From contig NZ_FNYV01000001.1 of the NCBI RefSeq assembly GCF_900109115.1, positions 310,001 through 374,000 of the forward strand: 64,000 bases of DNA, in the 5' to 3' direction. This document shows positions 24,840 through 33,872 of the stretch, piece by piece; position 1 is the first letter of the stretch, and each line of letters opens with the position of its first letter. This DNA comes from Micromonospora phaseoli (GTDB lineage: Bacteria; Actinomycetota; Actinomycetes; Mycobacteriales; Micromonosporaceae). The translations under genes were made by a program, and so were the position numbers. The notes under the pieces were generated by a model that searched no databases, was not told the DNA's origin, and saw nothing but the letters and a program-made list of their open reading frames with translations.

Positions 24840-25763
24840 GTGCGGCTGACGGGGGTGTCACCGGAGTCGGGCGGAACGGGCCTGACGGTGCGGACCACGC
24901 TGGCCAACCCGTCCACCCGCCCCGGCCTGCGGCTGCCGGGGCGGGTGGATCTCGTCGCCGGCGCCGTCGACGTGCCGGTCTTCCACGTCCGGCTCGGCCT
25001 GGTCAGCACGGTCGAGCCGGACGATCCGGAGGCCCCCCGCCGGCTGGTGCAGTTCCACCAGGCGCAGGTGGCGGAGGCTCTGTTGCTGCGGGCCGGGCAG
25101 GCCCGGTCGATTCCGTTCGAGTTTCCGCTGCCGTGGGAGACCCCGGTGACCACCCTGGGTGGGACACCGCTGCTGAGCCTGCGGATGGGTCTGCGGACGG
25201 AGGTGGCGATCGAGCCGGCGTTGGACCAGGGCGCCATGGTGCCGGTCTTCGTCCACCCACTGCCCACCCAGCAGCAGGTACTGGCCGCGCTGGACGCGCT
25301 GGGATTCCGCGTCCGCCAGGCGGGGCTGGTCGACGGCCGGTTGCCGGCGGTGGACCAGGCCCTGCCGCTGCACCAGCGGTGGGGCTTCTGGGTGGGTCCG
25401 CTCTACGCCGGGCCGATCACCGAGTTGGAGGTGATCTTCGTCGCCAACTCCGCCGGCATCGAGGTGATCCTCTGGTGCGACCGACGGCTGGCACTGGCCG
25501 GGATCACCCACACCAGCATCAGTCGGTTCCGCAGCTGGCACGCCGGCGCCGATCAGCGGGACTGGGTGACCACGGTCGACGGGTGGCTGCGCGAGGCTAT
25601 CAACCGGCATGCGGCCGCCGCGTCCCACGCCGACTGGTCGGCACCGATCACCCACTCGGCCCACGTCAGCCGGTCACCCGACGAGCCGATCCCGCCGGGC
25701 TTCGGCCTGGGCGGTACGGCGGGCGGTGCCGGCGTCGGTGGCGGCGGTGGCGACGGCACCTGA
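24840..25763 (+). CDS. Spo0M-like (sporulation control) arrestin-fold protein
   Basis: A 307-residue cytoplasmic protein. Its core (about 15-245) matches the Spo0M family with LRLPGRVDLVAGAVDVPVFHVRLGLVS, RSIPFEFPLPWETPVT and LGFRVRQAGL. Spo0M has an arrestin-like fold and affects sporulation in Bacillus by an unclear mechanism. Actinobacterial homologues are widespread and unstudied. The N-terminus is shorter than usual for the family. The start at GTG 24840 has AGGAG at 24827-24831. The C-terminal 30 residues are a Gly-rich tail. It is probably in the same transcript as the CNNM pair (11-bp gap). Confidence 0.8.
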   Translation: MRLTGVSPESGGTGLTVRTTLANPSTRPGLRLPGRVDLVAGAVDVPVFHVRLGLVSTVEPDDPEAPRRLVQFHQAQVAEALLLRAGQARSIPFEFPLPWETPVTTLGGTPLLSLRMGLRTEVAIEPALDQGAMVPVFVHPLPTQQQVLAALDALGFRVRQAGLVDGRLPAVDQALPLHQRWGFWVGPLYAGPITELEVIFVANSAGIEVILWCDRRLALAGITHTSISRFRSWHAGADQRDWVTTVDGWLREAINRHAAAASHADWSAPITHSAHVSRSPDEPIPPGFGLGGTAGGAGVGGGGGDGT

Positions 25764-25773
25764 CCTGTTGTCC

Positions 25774-26436
25774 TCACCCCTGGGCGAGCTTGAGGCCGAA
25801 GCCGAGGAAGAGCGCGCCCACCGCGCTGGTCGCGCCGACCGCCAGCCGGCGGCGCCGGCTGAACTGGGCGGCCAGGAACGTCCCGGCGAAGATCAGCGCG
25901 GTCAGGTAGAGCGCACTGGTGACCTGGGCGATCAGGCCGAGCAGCAGGAAGGACAGCGCGGGCCAGGGATAGGTCGGATCGACGAACTGGATGAAGAACG
26001 AGACGAAGAACAGGATCGCCTTCGGGTTGAGCAGGCTGATCACCAGTGCCTTGCGGAACGGGCTGCGCATCGCCGCCGGTGGGGCGGCGTCGATCAGCCG
26101 CGGGGTGTCCGGGTCGTTGCGGTCCCGCCAGCGCCGCCAGGCGCCGCGCAGCATGGTCAACCCCACATAGCCCAGGTACGCGGCGCCCGCGTACTTGATC
26201 ACAAGGAAGATCGGTGGGTACGCCTTGATCAGCGACGCCACCCCGGCGGCGGAGAGGAACATGAGGATCGCATCGCCGACCCACACTCCGCTCGCCGCCT
26301 GGTAGCCGACGCCGACCCCGCGCCGGGCGGCGGTGGCGAGGACGAAGAGCGAGTTGGGTCCGGGCAGCAGCACGATGGCCACGGTGCCCAGCACGTAAGT
26401 CCAGATGTCGGTGATCCCCAGCACGCCCGACATCAT
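25774..26436 (-). CDS. LysE/RhtB-family amino acid exporter
   Basis: A 220-residue inner-membrane exporter with six hydrophobic segments. The N-terminal LPGPNSLFVLATAARRGVG and the LLNPKAILFFVSFFIQFV block are the LysE/RhtB hallmarks. The substrate is probably an amino acid or homoserine-type compound, with LeuE-like proteins the nearest group. ATG 26436 overlaps the stop of the PNPOx-GNAT gene as ATGA, so the two are translated in tandem. A second ATG follows directly at 26433. Confidence 0.88.
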   Translation of the reverse strand: MMSGVLGITDIWTYVLGTVAIVLLPGPNSLFVLATAARRGVGVGYQAASGVWVGDAILMFLSAAGVASLIKAYPPIFLVIKYAGAAYLGYVGLTMLRGAWRRWRDRNDPDTPRLIDAAPPAAMRSPFRKALVISLLNPKAILFFVSFFIQFVDPTYPWPALSFLLLGLIAQVTSALYLTALIFAGTFLAAQFSRRRRLAVGATSAVGALFLGFGLKLAQG

Positions 26437-27677
26437 CCGGCGACGGTGGCCTTCGCGCGAAGCCTTTCCCGCAGCTTGACCTGTGCGTTCGGCCACTCGT
26501 CGATGGTCATCGAATACTGCACGGTGTCCCGCCACGAGTTGTCCGGACGCAGCCGGTGCATCCGCAGCACCCCCTCCCGGTGTGCGCCGAGCCGCTCGAT
26601 CGCCCGCTGTGAGCGCTCGTTGCGGATGTCGGTGTGCCAGAGGACCCGCACCGCGCCCAGCTCGTCGAAGGCGCGGGCGAGCAGCAGCAGCTTCGCCTCG
26701 GTGTTGATCGCGGTTCGCCACCACGGTCGGCCGAGGAAGGTGTGCCCGATCGCCACCGACCGCCGCTCGGGATCGATCTCGTAGTACGAGGTGGTGCCGA
26801 TGACCGCGCCGGTGGCCGCGCACCGCTGCACCCACGGCACCTGCTCGCCACGGTGCCGCGCGGTCAGGTAGTCCCCGATGGCAACGGTCAGCTCCGCGGC
26901 GTCGACCGGCTGGCGTCTGCCGAGGTGCCGCCAGACCTCCGGGTCGGCGGTGGCGGCGAACAGTTCGTCGGCGTGCGACAGGTCCAGCGGCTCCAGCCGC
27001 ACGTACCCGCCGTGCAGCGGCACCGGCTCGTGCCAGGGGGAGCGAGCCGGTTGCAGGTAGGCCGGCACCGCCGTGCTGACCCCGGTGTCGGGCTCGGGCA
27101 GCCCGGCGGTCAGCCGCAACGGCACCACCCCGGCCCAGTGCGGCAGGTCGAGGTCGGTCGGCTCGTCCCGCACCCCGCCGTCGCGGGCCCGTACCGACAC
27201 CTCCATCAGCGGTAGTGCCAGCACCGCGGTCTCGGCGAGCTCCCGCCGGCTCGGCGGGCGGCTGTCCGCCGCGCGTCCGGTGGCGGTCTTCTCCACCAGG
27301 GCGGTGCAGACCCTGGCCCGCTCGTCCGGATCGGTGACCAGGTGAGCGGTGCCGTGCGCGATCACCGATCGGTAGTTGGCGCTGTGGTGGAACTGCGAGC
27401 GGGCGTAGACCAGCCCATCGAGCAGGGTGACCGCCACGCAGACCGGCAGACCGCCGTCCCGGGCGGCCAGCAACGGGCGGCTGCCGGTGGAGCCGTGCAG
27501 GTAGAGCGTGTCGCCGATGCGGACGTGCAGGGTGGGCAGCACGCGCGGTTCACCGTCCACGGTGAACCCCAGCGCACAGTGGTATGCCTCGTCGAGCACC
27601 GCGTGGGCGGTGTCGCGGTCGTAGCTCATCCGGTCCCGGGAGCGGCTGGCGGTGGTGCGGGCGGTCTGCGCGTACAT
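26433..27677 (-). CDS. Fusion of an FMN-binding PNPOx-like domain and a GNAT acetyltransferase
   Basis: A 414-residue two-domain protein. Residues about 15-215 form a pyridoxamine-phosphate-oxidase-like split barrel (CALGFTVDGEPRVLPTLHVRIGDTLYLHG, named here only as the block near 35-62), a flavin reductase/oxidase fold also seen in NimA. Residues about 230-400 are a RimJ-like GNAT domain with AIGHTFLGRPWWRTAINTEAK near the acetyl-CoA site. The two activities may act on the same small molecule. It is coupled to a LysE exporter and divergent from a MocR-type regulator, so detoxification or export of an amino compound under PLP-sensing control is inferred. Confidence 0.85.
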   Translation of the reverse strand: MYAQTARTTASRSRDRMSYDRDTAHAVLDEAYHCALGFTVDGEPRVLPTLHVRIGDTLYLHGSTGSRPLLAARDGGLPVCVAVTLLDGLVYARSQFHHSANYRSVIAHGTAHLVTDPDERARVCTALVEKTATGRAADSRPPSRRELAETAVLALPLMEVSVRARDGGVRDEPTDLDLPHWAGVVPLRLTAGLPEPDTGVSTAVPAYLQPARSPWHEPVPLHGGYVRLEPLDLSHADELFAATADPEVWRHLGRRQPVDAAELTVAIGDYLTARHRGEQVPWVQRCAATGAVIGTTSYYEIDPERRSVAIGHTFLGRPWWRTAINTEAKLLLLARAFDELGAVRVLWHTDIRNERSQRAIERLGAHREGVLRMHRLRPDNSWRDTVQYSMTIDEWPNAQVKLRERLRAKATVAG

Positions 27678-27704
27678 GCTCCGACCCCTGTTCTGCGGCG
27701 AATC

Positions 27705-27720
27705 ATTGTTCTAGTACAAT
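27705..27720. promoter_or_regulatory. Near-perfect palindromic operator between the fusion gene and the MocR-type regulator
   Basis: ATTGTTCTAGTACAAT pairs at 7 of 8 positions. It sits in the 52-bp divergent region and its right half (TACAAT, 27715-27720) is a good -10 for the regulator gene, 9 nt before its GTG. GntR-type MocR proteins bind sites of this kind, so autoregulation and control of the divergent fusion gene are likely. Confidence 0.7.
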
Positions 27721-27729
27721 CTCATCTTT

Positions 27730-29070
27730 GTGGCAGCACGTTATCAGGTGACCGGTGCGACGGCCGTCGAGATTTCGGCCAGCATCGAGTCGGGCATCCG
27801 CCGCGCCGACCTCGCCCCCGGTGACCCGCTGCCGCCGGTGCGCGCGCTCGCCACCGCCCTGGCCGTCAGCCCGGCCACCGTCTCCCGCGCCTACGCCGAG
27901 CTGCGCCAGCGTGGCCTCGTCGTCACCGCCGGCCGGCACGGCACCCGGGTACGCCCCCGCCCCCCGGTCGCGGCCCGCCGCGCGGCGCTGCGCCCACCAC
28001 CCGCCCCCGGGCTACGTGACCTGTCCCGGGGCGAACCCGATCCCCGGCTGCTGCCACCGCTGCGCCCGCACCTGGCCACCCTGGCCGACTCCGCCGGTGA
28101 GCCGGTGGGCTACCCCGACGTCGGGGTGCTGCCGGAGATGGCCGCGGCGGCCCGGGCGCGACTGGCCGCCGACGGGGTGCCGGCGGCCGAGGTGACCCTC
28201 ACCGGCGGCGCGCTGGACGGCATCGAGCGCCTGCTCGGTGCGCACCTTCGCCCCGGCGACCCGGTCGCCGTGGAGGACCCGGGCTGGGCCAGCCTGCTCG
28301 ACCTGCTCGCCGCGCTCGGGCTGCGGCCGATCGGCGTGCCGGTCGACGACGACGGACCGATCGTCACGGGAGTGGCCGCCGCACTCGCCGCCGGCGCCCG
28401 GGCACTGATCGTCACCAGCCGGGCACAGAACCCCACCGGCGCGGCCCTCTCCGCCGACCGGGCCGGCGCGCTGCGGGCCCTGCTCGCCGGGCACGCCGAC
28501 GTGCTGCTGATCGAGGACGACCACGCCGCCGAACTGGCCCGGGTACCGCTGCACCCGCTCGCCGGGGCGACCACCAACTGGGCCTTCCTCCGCTCGGTGA
28601 GCAAGCCGTTCGGCCCGGACCTGCGCCTGGCCGTGTTGGCCGGCGACGAGACCACGGTGGCCCGGGTCGCCGGCCGGGCCCGGGTCGGTGCCGGCTGGGT
28701 CTCCACCGTGCTGCAACGGCTCGTACTCTCCCTCTGGCGCGACCCGGCGGTGGCCGCCCTGGTCGACCGGGCGGCGGGCAGCTACGAGCGGCGGCGCGAC
28801 GGACTGATGGCCGCCCTGGCCGACCGGGGCCTGCCGGCACACGGCCGCAGCGGGATCAACGTGTGGCTGCCGGTCACCGACGAGACCGTCGCCTCGACCG
28901 TGCTGCGGGACGCCGGCTGGTTGGCCGCGCCCGGCGCGCTGTACCGCATCGCCGGCCCACCCGCGCTGCGGATCACCGTCAGCTCGCTCGACGAGGCGGA
29001 GCTGCCGGCGCTGGCCGACGTGCTCGCCCGGGCGGCCCGGCCGGCCCCGCCCGGCGGCTTCACCGCCTGA
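27730..29070 (+). CDS. MocR-type regulator (GntR HTH fused to a PLP-dependent aminotransferase-like domain)
   Basis: A 446-residue MocR/PdxR-type protein. The winged HTH spans about 5-75 (PLPPVRALATALAVSPATVSRAY) and a fold-type I aminotransferase domain follows (about 95-440). The PLP lysine is expected in RSVSKPFGPDLRLAV, near residue 295, after LIVTSRAQNPTGAALS. MocR proteins sense PLP or an aminated ligand and regulate vitamin B6 or GABA/amino-acid genes. The start at GTG 27730 would be nearly leaderless. Divergence from a PNPOx-like gene fits a PLP-related theme. Confidence 0.9.
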   Translation: MAARYQVTGATAVEISASIESGIRRADLAPGDPLPPVRALATALAVSPATVSRAYAELRQRGLVVTAGRHGTRVRPRPPVAARRAALRPPPAPGLRDLSRGEPDPRLLPPLRPHLATLADSAGEPVGYPDVGVLPEMAAAARARLAADGVPAAEVTLTGGALDGIERLLGAHLRPGDPVAVEDPGWASLLDLLAALGLRPIGVPVDDDGPIVTGVAAALAAGARALIVTSRAQNPTGAALSADRAGALRALLAGHADVLLIEDDHAAELARVPLHPLAGATTNWAFLRSVSKPFGPDLRLAVLAGDETTVARVAGRARVGAGWVSTVLQRLVLSLWRDPAVAALVDRAAGSYERRRDGLMAALADRGLPAHGRSGINVWLPVTDETVASTVLRDAGWLAAPGALYRIAGPPALRITVSSLDEAELPALADVLARAARPAPPGGFTA

Positions 29071-29105
29071 CCTGCCCGTCCGGGGCCGGTGCCACACTTG
29101 CCGCT

Positions 29106-30245
29106 ATGGAGCAGCATCTCTACGACCGCGACCACGACGAGTTCCGCGAGCTGTGCCGGACGTTTCTGGCCCGGGAGGCGGTGCCGCACCACGAACGCTG
29201 GGAGGCCGACGGGATCGTCGACCGCGAGGTGTGGCGCTCCGCCGGCGCCGCCGGGCTGCTCGGCATGGACGTCGACGAGGCGTACGGCGGAGGCGGGCAG
29301 CGGGACTTCCGGTACAACGCGGTCCTGGTCGAGGAGATCGTCACCGCCGGCTGCTCCGGGCTCGGCTTCGGCCTGCACAACGACGTGGTGGCGCCGTACC
29401 TCACCGAGCTGACCACGGACGAGCAGCGCAAGCGCTGGCTGCCGGGATTCTGCTCCGGAGACCTGGTCACCGCCATCGCGATGAGCGAACCGGGTGCCGG
29501 CTCCGATCTGGCCGGCGTCCGCACCACCGCCGTGCGCGACGGTGACAGCTTCGTGCTCAACGGGCAGAAGACCTTCATCACCAATGGCGAGTTGGCCGAC
29601 CTGGTGATCGTGGTCGCCCGGACCGCCGACGAGGGCGCGCACGGGGTGAGCCTGATCGTGGTGGAGACCGGGACCGCCGGCTTCACCCGGGGCCGCCGGC
29701 TGGCCAAGATCGGGCTGAAGGCCAACGACACCGCCGAACTCTTCTTCGACGACTGCCGGGTGCCGGCGGAGAACCTCATCGGCACCGAGAACCAGGGCTT
29801 CTACCACCTGATGGCCAACCTGCCCCGGGAACGGCTCAGCATCGCCATCGCCGCGGTCGCCGCCGCGGAACGGCTGCTCGCGCTGACCCTGGACTACGCG
29901 CGTACCCGCGAGGCGTTCGGCCGGCCGATCGGGCGCTTCCAGCACAACCGGTTCCTCCTGGCCGAGCTGGACACCGAGGTCACCATCGCGCGGACCTTCC
30001 TCAACCACTGCATCGCCGAGTTCAACGCGGGCCGGCTGTCGGTGACCGACGCGGCCAAGGCCAAGTGGTGGACCACCGAGCTGCAGAACCGGGTCGCCGA
30101 CCGCTGTGTGCAGCTGCACGGCGGCTACGGCTTCATGCTGGAGTACCCGGTGGCGAGGGCCTGGCTGGACGGCCGGGTGCAGACCATCTACGGCGGCACC
30201 ACGGAGATCATGAAGGAAATCATCGGGCGTGGTCTGGGGTTGTGA
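29106..30245 (+). CDS. Acyl-CoA dehydrogenase
   Basis: A 379-residue flavoenzyme with the full acyl-CoA dehydrogenase layout. It has an N-terminal helical domain, AIAMSEPGAGSDLAGVRTTA (the FAD/substrate block near 122-141), and the C-terminal QLHGGYGFMLEYPVARAWLDG and YGGTTEIMKEII blocks. It alpha,beta-dehydrogenates an acyl-CoA and passes electrons to ETF. The chain-length class cannot be read from sequence here. ATG 29106 follows CACACT by 7 nt with no ribosome site, so it is probably leaderless. No beta-oxidation partner genes are adjacent. Confidence 0.92.
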   Translation: MEQHLYDRDHDEFRELCRTFLAREAVPHHERWEADGIVDREVWRSAGAAGLLGMDVDEAYGGGGQRDFRYNAVLVEEIVTAGCSGLGFGLHNDVVAPYLTELTTDEQRKRWLPGFCSGDLVTAIAMSEPGAGSDLAGVRTTAVRDGDSFVLNGQKTFITNGELADLVIVVARTADEGAHGVSLIVVETGTAGFTRGRRLAKIGLKANDTAELFFDDCRVPAENLIGTENQGFYHLMANLPRERLSIAIAAVAAAERLLALTLDYARTREAFGRPIGRFQHNRFLLAELDTEVTIARTFLNHCIAEFNAGRLSVTDAAKAKWWTTELQNRVADRCVQLHGGYGFMLEYPVARAWLDGRVQTIYGGTTEIMKEIIGRGLGL

Positions 30246-30280
30246 CGAAACCGGGCTGCTCTCGTCGGTCGGGTGCGAAA

Positions 30281-30292
30281 GGATGGCCATCC
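30281..30292. promoter_or_regulatory. 12-bp perfect palindrome before the MFS gene
   Basis: GGATGGCCATCC lies 19 bp upstream of the TTG start, between the acyl-CoA dehydrogenase stop and the ribosome site. It is a possible repressor site, though a palindrome this short can occur by chance in GC-rich DNA. Confidence 0.3.
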
Positions 30293-30311
30293 CCTACCCA
30301 GGAGCATTCCG

Positions 30312-31676
30312 TTGGCCACTGACCTGACGACTGCGCTGCCCGCGCGTCCGGATGTCGCGCCGATCCAGCGGCGTACCCTGCGCCTGCTCTTCACCACCCA
30401 GGTCATCGGCGGGATCGGGGTGACCATCGGCATCGCCGTCGGTGCGTTGCTGGCCGCCGAACTCGCCGGCACCGCGGTGGCCGGCCTGGCGCAGAGCGCC
30501 GCCGTGGTCGGCGGCGCGCTGCTCGCCGTCCCGGCCACCCGGATCATCACCGGGCACGGTCGCCGCCCGGGTCTGGTCTTCGCGTACGGCGTCGGCGCGC
30601 TGGGTGGCGTGCTGGTCGTGCTGGCGGCGGCGACCCGGTGGGTCCCGCTGCTCTTCCTGGGCATGCTGCTCTTCGGCGGTGGTTCCGCGGCCAACCTCCA
30701 GGCCCGCTACGCGGCGGTGGACCTCGCCGAGCCGGACCGTCGGGCCCGGCAGTTGTCGCTGATCGTCTGGGCCACCACCATCGGCGCGGTGGCCGCCCCG
30801 AACTTCGCCGCGCTCGCCGACCGCACCACCACAGGTTGGGGACTACCGTCGCTGTCCGGCCCGTTCGCGTTCAGCGCCGTCGCGTTCGTGCTCGCCGCCG
30901 GCGTACTGCTGCTGGGGTTGCGGCCCGACCCGCTGCTCACCGCGCGCCGGCTCGCGGCGGCCCGCTCGGGCCTCCCCGACGCGGCCGAGGCACCACCGGC
31001 GTCGCCCGCCGCCACCCCGGTGCCGGCCGAGCCGGTCGCCGCGCCGGCACCGCCGGCCCAGCGCGGTGCGGGCATGCTCGCCGCCTTCTCGGTGGTACGC
31101 GCCAGGCCGGCGGCCCGGCTCGGCGTCGCCGCGGTGGCCGTGGGCCACCTGGTGATGGTGGCGGTGATGGCGATGACCCCGGTGCACCTGCGGGAGTACT
31201 ACGCCGTCGACGAGGTGCTGCCGGTCGTCGGACTCGTGCTGAGCCTGCACATCGCCGGCATGTACGCGTTGGCGCCGGTGGTCGGCTGGCTCACCGACCG
31301 GGCCGGTCGACGCCCGGTCATCCTCGGTGGGATCGGCACGCTGCTGGCGGCCTGTGCGGTCGCCGGCACCGCCGGGCACGACACCTTCCGGCTCACCATC
31401 GGTCTGATCCTGCTCGGGCTGGGCTGGTCGGCGACCATGGTGGCCGGTTCCACCCTGCTGTCGGAGTCGGTGCCGGACGCGGTGCGCCCGAGTGCGCAGG
31501 GCCTGTCCGACCTGGTCATGGGGTTGGCCGGGGCGTTGGCGGGGGCGCTCAGCGGGTTTGTCATGCAGGTGGCGGGTTATCCCGTGCTGACCCTGCTCGC
31601 CGCTGTCGCGGTGGCACCCCTGCTGGCGCTAGCGTTGCGGCCGGTGCCGGTGGGCGCACCGGACGAGGAGGACTGA
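30312..31676 (+). CDS. MFS transporter
   Basis: A 454-residue major facilitator protein with twelve hydrophobic helices in two halves. They are split by a Pro/Ala-rich loop (about residues 215-255, PPASPAATPVPAEPVAAPAP). WLTDRAGRRPVILGG in the second half is the conserved loop motif. The substrate is unknown, and an efflux role is the usual guess. The start is TTG 30312, chosen because AGGAG at 30300-30304 lies 7 nt before it. The upstream ATG 30273 is not supported. It is followed after 5 bp by the DUF3046 gene. Confidence 0.85.
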   Translation: MATDLTTALPARPDVAPIQRRTLRLLFTTQVIGGIGVTIGIAVGALLAAELAGTAVAGLAQSAAVVGGALLAVPATRIITGHGRRPGLVFAYGVGALGGVLVVLAAATRWVPLLFLGMLLFGGGSAANLQARYAAVDLAEPDRRARQLSLIVWATTIGAVAAPNFAALADRTTTGWGLPSLSGPFAFSAVAFVLAAGVLLLGLRPDPLLTARRLAAARSGLPDAAEAPPASPAATPVPAEPVAAPAPPAQRGAGMLAAFSVVRARPAARLGVAAVAVGHLVMVAVMAMTPVHLREYYAVDEVLPVVGLVLSLHIAGMYALAPVVGWLTDRAGRRPVILGGIGTLLAACAVAGTAGHDTFRLTIGLILLGLGWSATMVAGSTLLSESVPDAVRPSAQGLSDLVMGLAGALAGALSGFVMQVAGYPVLTLLAAVAVAPLLALALRPVPVGAPDEED

Positions 31677-31681
31677 TCACG

Positions 31682-31882
31682 TTGCGGCTGACCGACTTCT
31701 GGGCACGACTGGCGGAGGCGTTCGGGCCGGGGTACGCGGCCAGCATCGCCAGCGACCAGGTGCTGCCGGAGCTCGGTGGGCGGACCATCGAGCAGGCCCT
31801 CGCGGCCGGTGAGGCGACGCACGTGGTGTGGCGCGCGGTGGTGGCCGCCTACCCGGATCGAGTGCCCGCCCGGCTACGCTGA
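31682..31882 (+). CDS. DUF3046 family protein
   Basis: A 66-residue small actinobacterial protein of the DUF3046 family, recognised from the opening [14 protein letters not shown] and the block [17 protein letters not shown]. Function is unknown. In actinobacteria it lies almost always directly before recA, as here. The start is TTG 31682 because family members begin with M-RLTDFW at this position. Confidence 0.88.
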   Translation: MRLTDFWARLAEAFGPGYAASIASDQVLPELGGRTIEQALAAGEATHVVWRAVVAAYPDRVPARLR

Positions 31883-31919
31883 GCACCCGATTCGCTACTT
31901 CCGCGTGTCCCTTGCCGAC

Positions 31920-31935
31920 TCGTACACCTGTTCGG
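31920..31935 (+). promoter_or_regulatory. SOS box of recA
   Basis: TCGTACACCTGTTCGG matches the actinobacterial LexA site TCGAAC-N4-GTTCGA with two differences. It lies just before TATTGT (31937-31942), a plausible -10, with TTGCCG (31912-31917) as the -35, so LexA would block this promoter. Confidence 0.75.
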
Positions 31936-31989
31936 CTATTGTCCACAGCGGGGTGCTCGTCCACAGATCACGGCCCGTCGGCTGGTTTT

Positions 31990-32012
31990 CTGTCGGACCC
32001 AGCGCCTAGCGT
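31990..32012 (+). promoter_or_regulatory. RecA-NDp-type (PafBC) promoter of recA
   Basis: CTGTCGGAC, exactly 8 nt, then TAGCGT (32007-32012). This fits the LexA-independent recA promoter of mycobacteria, TTGTCRGTG-N8-TAGGGT, and is downstream of the SOS box. The hexamer is 7 nt before an in-frame GTG at 32020. Confidence 0.6.
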
Positions 32013-32067
32013 GTCCCGCGTGACGCGAAGCTCAGGAAAGACGCCGGCGAAGGCAGGGGTGGCAACG

Positions 32068-33114
32068 ATGGCGGCAGGTCCTGACCGGGAGAAGGCGCTC
32101 GACCTTGCTCTCGCTCAGATCGACAAGCAGTTCGGCAAGGGTTCAGTGATGCGCCTGGGGGAGCGGCCGGTCATCCAGACCTCGGTCATTCCCACCGGTT
32201 CCATCGCCCTCGACGTGGCGCTCGGCGTGGGCGGTCTGCCCCGTGGCCGGGTGGTCGAGGTCTACGGTCCGGAGAGCAGCGGTAAGACCACGGTCGCGCT
32301 GCACGCCGTGGCCAACGCACAGCGGGCCGGCGGCATCGCCGCCTTCATCGACGCCGAGCACGCGCTCGACCCGGATTACGCCAAGGCCCTCGGCGTCGAC
32401 ACCGACGCCCTGCTGGTCTCTCAGCCGGACACCGGCGAGCAGGCGCTGGAGATCGTCGACATGCTGGTCCGCTCCGGCGCGATCGACATCATCGTGATCG
32501 ACTCGGTGGCGGCCCTGGTGCCGCGCGCCGAGATCGAGGGCGAGATGGGCGACAGCCACGTCGGTCTGCAGGCCCGGCTGATGAGCCAGGCGCTGCGGAA
32601 GATCACCGGCGTGCTCAACAACACCGGCACCACCGCGATCTTCATCAACCAGCTCCGCGAGAAGATCGGCGTCATGTTCGGCAGTCCCGAAACGACGACC
32701 GGTGGGCGGGCGCTGAAGTTCTACGCCTCGGTCCGGCTCGACGTGCGGCGCATCGAGAGCCTGAAGGACGGCACCGACGTGGTCGGTAACCGCACCCGGG
32801 TGAAGGTCGTGAAGAACAAGGTCGCGGCTCCGTTCAAGCAGGCCGAGTTCGACATCATGTACGGCAAGGGCATCTCCCGCGAGGGCTCGCTGATCGACGT
32901 CGGTGTCGAGCAGTCGATCATCCGCAAGTCCGGTGCCTGGTACACCTACGACGGTGACCAGCTCGGCCAGGGCAAGGAGAAGGCCCGCGAGTTCCTCCGG
33001 GAGAACCCGGACGTGGCCGCCGAGATCGAGAAGAAGATCCTGGAGAAGCTCGGCGTCGGGGTCGGCGCCGGCGACGCCGCCGGTGGCCCGGAGCTGCCGC
33101 CGGTCGACTTCTGA
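32068..33114 (+). CDS. recA: Recombinase RecA
   Basis: A 348-residue RecA, full length. Walker A is GPESSGKT at 67-74, with the family blocks [10 protein letters not shown] and [18 protein letters not shown] and the C-terminal GAWYTYDG. It forms ATP-dependent filaments on single-stranded DNA for recombination and triggers LexA self-cleavage. No intein is present. The start at ATG 32068 has AGGGGTGG upstream and matches the usual N-terminus ([11 protein letters not shown]). An in-frame GTG at 32020 would add 16 residues if the downstream promoter is used leaderless. recX follows after 10 bp. Confidence 0.98.
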   Translation: MAAGPDREKALDLALAQIDKQFGKGSVMRLGERPVIQTSVIPTGSIALDVALGVGGLPRGRVVEVYGPESSGKTTVALHAVANAQRAGGIAAFIDAEHALDPDYAKALGVDTDALLVSQPDTGEQALEIVDMLVRSGAIDIIVIDSVAALVPRAEIEGEMGDSHVGLQARLMSQALRKITGVLNNTGTTAIFINQLREKIGVMFGSPETTTGGRALKFYASVRLDVRRIESLKDGTDVVGNRTRVKVVKNKVAAPFKQAEFDIMYGKGISREGSLIDVGVEQSIIRKSGAWYTYDGDQLGQGKEKAREFLRENPDVAAEIEKKILEKLGVGVGAGDAAGGPELPPVDF

Positions 33115-33124
33115 TCCTTAGGTC

Positions 33125-33796
33125 GTGGCAGGACGACGTGCTCGTACGGGGCGGGGCTGGGATGCCAGCCCGCCCCGCACGGGTGACGCCACGCCCCGTC
33201 CCCGCCGAGGCCGTCGCGCCGCCGGCAACGAGGACGACGCAACCACCTCGGCCGCACCTCGCGACGAGGCCGAGGTGGCCCGGGAGATCTGCCTGCGGCA
33301 GCTCGCGGTCCGCCCCCGCACCCGCGCGGAGTTGGCCACCGCGTTGGCCAGGCGGGGCATCTCCGAGGAGACCGCTGCGGGAGTCCTCGACCGCTACGAC
33401 GAGGTCGGCATCATCGACGACGCCGCCTTCGCCCGGGCCTGGGTGGCCAGTCGGCACGCCGGTCGCGGGCTGGCTCGCCGGGCACTCGCCAACGAGCTGC
33501 GTCAGCGCGGCGTCGACGGCGACACCGCCAGCGAAGCGCTCGGCGAGTTGGACGAGACCACCGAGGCGGAGACCGCCCGCGCCCTGGTGGAGCGCAAGCT
33601 GCGTACCGCCCGTGGCGAGCCGGACGCGGTGTTCCGGCGGCTGGTCGGCATGCTGGCCCGTAAGGGCTACCCGCCGGGCGTCTCGATCCGGGCCGTGAAG
33701 GACGCGCTCGCCGCGCAGAGTGCCGAGGCGGCCGAGTTCGCCGAGCAGATCGACGCCGACGCCCTCGCCGACGCCGAGGGCGAGATCGATCGCTGA
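33125..33796 (+). CDS. recX: RecA regulator RecX
   Basis: A 223-residue RecX. An N-terminal basic disordered segment of about 55 residues is followed by three three-helix RecX repeats with family blocks LAVRPRTRAELATALARRG, IDDAAFARAWVASR and LVGMLARKGY. RecX limits RecA filament growth. The start is GTG 33125, 10 bp after recA, so the two are one transcript, as is usual. The long N-terminal extension is typical of actinobacterial RecX. Confidence 0.93.
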   Translation: MAGRRARTGRGWDASPPRTGDATPRPRRGRRAAGNEDDATTSAAPRDEAEVAREICLRQLAVRPRTRAELATALARRGISEETAAGVLDRYDEVGIIDDAAFARAWVASRHAGRGLARRALANELRQRGVDGDTASEALGELDETTEAETARALVERKLRTARGEPDAVFRRLVGMLARKGYPPGVSIRAVKDALAAQSAEAAEFAEQIDADALADAEGEIDR

Positions 33797-33872
33797 CCCG
33801 GCGATCCCACCCACCGGCGCCGCCGGTCGGGTTGGCCGGTGCGCCACGCCCGGTATGTCGCCCGCCGGCCCG

